Positions 5,528 to 6,246 of a DNA stretch of 6,246 nucleotides are shown piece by piece. The stretch is from contig JAFARW010000195.1 of the NCBI GenBank assembly GCA_019245275.1, positions 1 to 6,246 of the forward strand, read 5' to 3'. The notes under the pieces were generated by a model. The model had not been told where the DNA came from and ran no database searches. It saw nothing but the letters and a program-made list of their open reading frames with translations. Positions within the stretch are counted from its first letter, which is position 1, and each line of letters begins with the position of its first letter. A program made the position numbers and the translations under genes. Source of the DNA: Vulcanimicrobiota bacterium. GTDB taxonomy: Bacteria > Vulcanimicrobiota > Vulcanimicrobiia > Vulcanimicrobiales > Vulcanimicrobiaceae.

Positions 5528-6246
5528 TCCATCCTCCATAACGCGCCGCTGCTCGCATAGGGTTCCAGCGCGAAAGCGATCTCCTCCCTCGCCGACTGGC
5601 TACTTTCCCGACCCAGACGTTTTTCCAACGCATCAATCGCAGCCGGTGAGCCAATGCGCCCCAACGCCCATGCCGCATGTCCGCGCACCATCGGATGCGG
5701 ATCGCTCTCGAGCGCATCACACAGTGCCGAAACGGTCGACCGGTCGAGTGCATTGCCAAGCGCGACCGCGGCATTTCGCCGCAGCACCGCCGCGCCGCGC
5801 CAGCCGATCGCCGTCGGCGCAAACGTACGACGAAACTCACTGCTGCGCAAGCGAAGTAAGCGTACCAAAGATGGTGCCGCAGCGTCCTGAGAAATCGCTG
5901 AATTGTCCGGCCGCGTGCTCAAACCGGCTTTCTCTGTCGGCGGGCAGATCGTTTGACACAGATCGCATCCCCACACCCACGTACCGATGAAAGGCCGCAT
6001 AGCGCGCGGAATGCCATCGGTGCGTTGAGTCAGATCGGAGATGCAGCGTGTTGCGTCGATCGTATAATCGCCGCGCAGAGCGCCGGTCGGGCAGATGTCG
6101 ATACATCGTCGACACGATCCGCAATTCTTTTTCAGGCGTTCGTCGGAATCGAACGCAACCGTCGTGACGATCTCACCGAGGAAAACAAACGATCCGAACT
6201 GCGGATCGATCAGGTTCGTGTGCTTGCCGATCCATCCTAAACCTGC
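5524..6246 (-). CDS. queG: Epoxyqueuosine reductase QueG (5' end missing)
   Basis: The last 240 residues of QueG, the cobalamin- and Fe-S-dependent enzyme that reduces epoxyqueuosine to queuosine in the tRNA anticodon wobble position. The fragment opens at the window edge in frame with GLGWIGKHTNLI (2-13), a family signature. Eight cysteines for two 4Fe-4S clusters follow: Cys42, 45, 48 and 52 (C-x2-C-x2-C-x3-C-P), Cys68 (RCISDLTQ), and Cys94, 97 and 101 (GCDLCQTICPP). The C-terminal part (about 125-235) has HEAT-like helical repeats, with RRNAAVALGNALD (156-168) and VRGHAAWALGRIGSPAAIDAL, as in the longer QueG forms. The frame is intact to the TGA, which overlaps the next start as ATGA. The missing N-terminal part should hold the catalytic Asp and much of the cobalamin site. 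It is the first gene seen of the minus-strand series, so its promoter is outside the window. Confidence 0.96.
   Translation of the reverse strand, partial: AGLGWIGKHTNLIDPQFGSFVFLGEIVTTVAFDSDERLKKNCGSCRRCIDICPTGALRGDYTIDATRCISDLTQRTDGIPRAMRPFIGTWVWGCDLCQTICPPTEKAGLSTRPDNSAISQDAAAPSLVRLLRLRSSEFRRTFAPTAIGWRGAAVLRRNAAVALGNALDRSTVSALCDALESDPHPMVRGHAAWALGRIGSPAAIDALEKRLGRESSQSAREEIAFALEPYASSGALWRME
5533..5537 (-). promoter_or_regulatory. Shine-Dalgarno of the LolA-like gene, inside queG
   Basis: GGAGG lies five bases before the ATG at 5527 and within the last queG codons. It selects MKLIRVF as the start over the in-frame ATG at 5539, which overlaps the site itself. The ATGA overlap suggests termination-reinitiation coupling. 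Confidence 0.8.

Larger units (their letters stand above)
765..6246 (-). other. Probable polycistronic unit queG to phr
   Basis: Six minus-strand genes follow each other with junctions of 4-nt overlap (ATGA), 30 nt, 52 nt, 4-nt overlap (GTGA) and 17 nt. I see no intrinsic terminator between them. The 52-nt gap before the sigma gene is the only place with room for an internal promoter. That one transcript covers all six is inferred from spacing alone. Confidence 0.55.

Noticed and set aside
5331..5990. Plus-strand open frame of 219 residues antisense to queG and the LolA-like gene
   Set aside because: It is rich in Arg, Pro, Ser and Cys, shows no domain, and runs opposite two well-supported genes; it is a shadow of GC-rich coding sequence.
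1..6246. Defence island, mobile element, CRISPR, tRNA or phage content
   Set aside because: No transposase, integrase, direct-repeat array, tRNA-like fold or phage gene is visible; all long frames belong to ordinary chromosomal families.

Overview
This window carries seven protein-coding genes at very high density, with no RNA gene, insertion sequence or CRISPR array that I can see. The sequence is GC-rich, and start codons include GTG and TTG. A LolA-like secreted protein, a TonB-type C-terminal domain and CsrA point to a diderm (Gram-negative type) bacterium that is not a classical gammaproteobacterium. An uncultured soil-type phylum such as Eremiobacterota (WPS-2) would fit, but this is a guess from gene style, not a demonstrated assignment.

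Layout. At the left edge is csrA (14-187, minus), a short RNA-binding regulator. It is divergent, across a 75-nt gap, from a gene for a B-box-like zinc finger joined to a small multi-pass membrane domain (263-799, plus). Everything to the right (765-6246) is one uninterrupted minus-strand series. In transcription order it is: queG (epoxyqueuosine reductase, 5' end beyond the window), a LolA-like secreted protein, moaA (GTP 3',8-cyclase), an ECF sigma factor, its membrane-spanning zinc anti-sigma factor ending in a TonB-like domain and a Gln6 tail, and a cryptochrome/photolyase-family protein. Junctions are tight: ATGA overlap, 30 nt, 52 nt, GTGA overlap, 17 nt. A long polycistronic unit is therefore plausible. 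The last gene converges on and overlaps the membrane-protein gene by 35 bp.

How the genes may work together. The sigma/anti-sigma pair is translationally coupled and directly followed by the photolyase homologue. This suggests an envelope- or light/oxidant-responsive switch that includes flavoprotein photorepair or sensing. The anti-sigma factor should reach from the cytoplasm (zinc domain holding the sigma factor) through the inner membrane to a TonB-like domain outside. It is the most unusual protein here. The photolyase homologue keeps the FAD-binding motif and the tryptophan chain. By eye it lacks the Asn facing flavin N5 and two substrate-pocket residues of E. coli photolyase, so its activity is open. 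QueG and MoaA are housekeeping Fe-S enzymes for tRNA queuosine and molybdenum cofactor synthesis.
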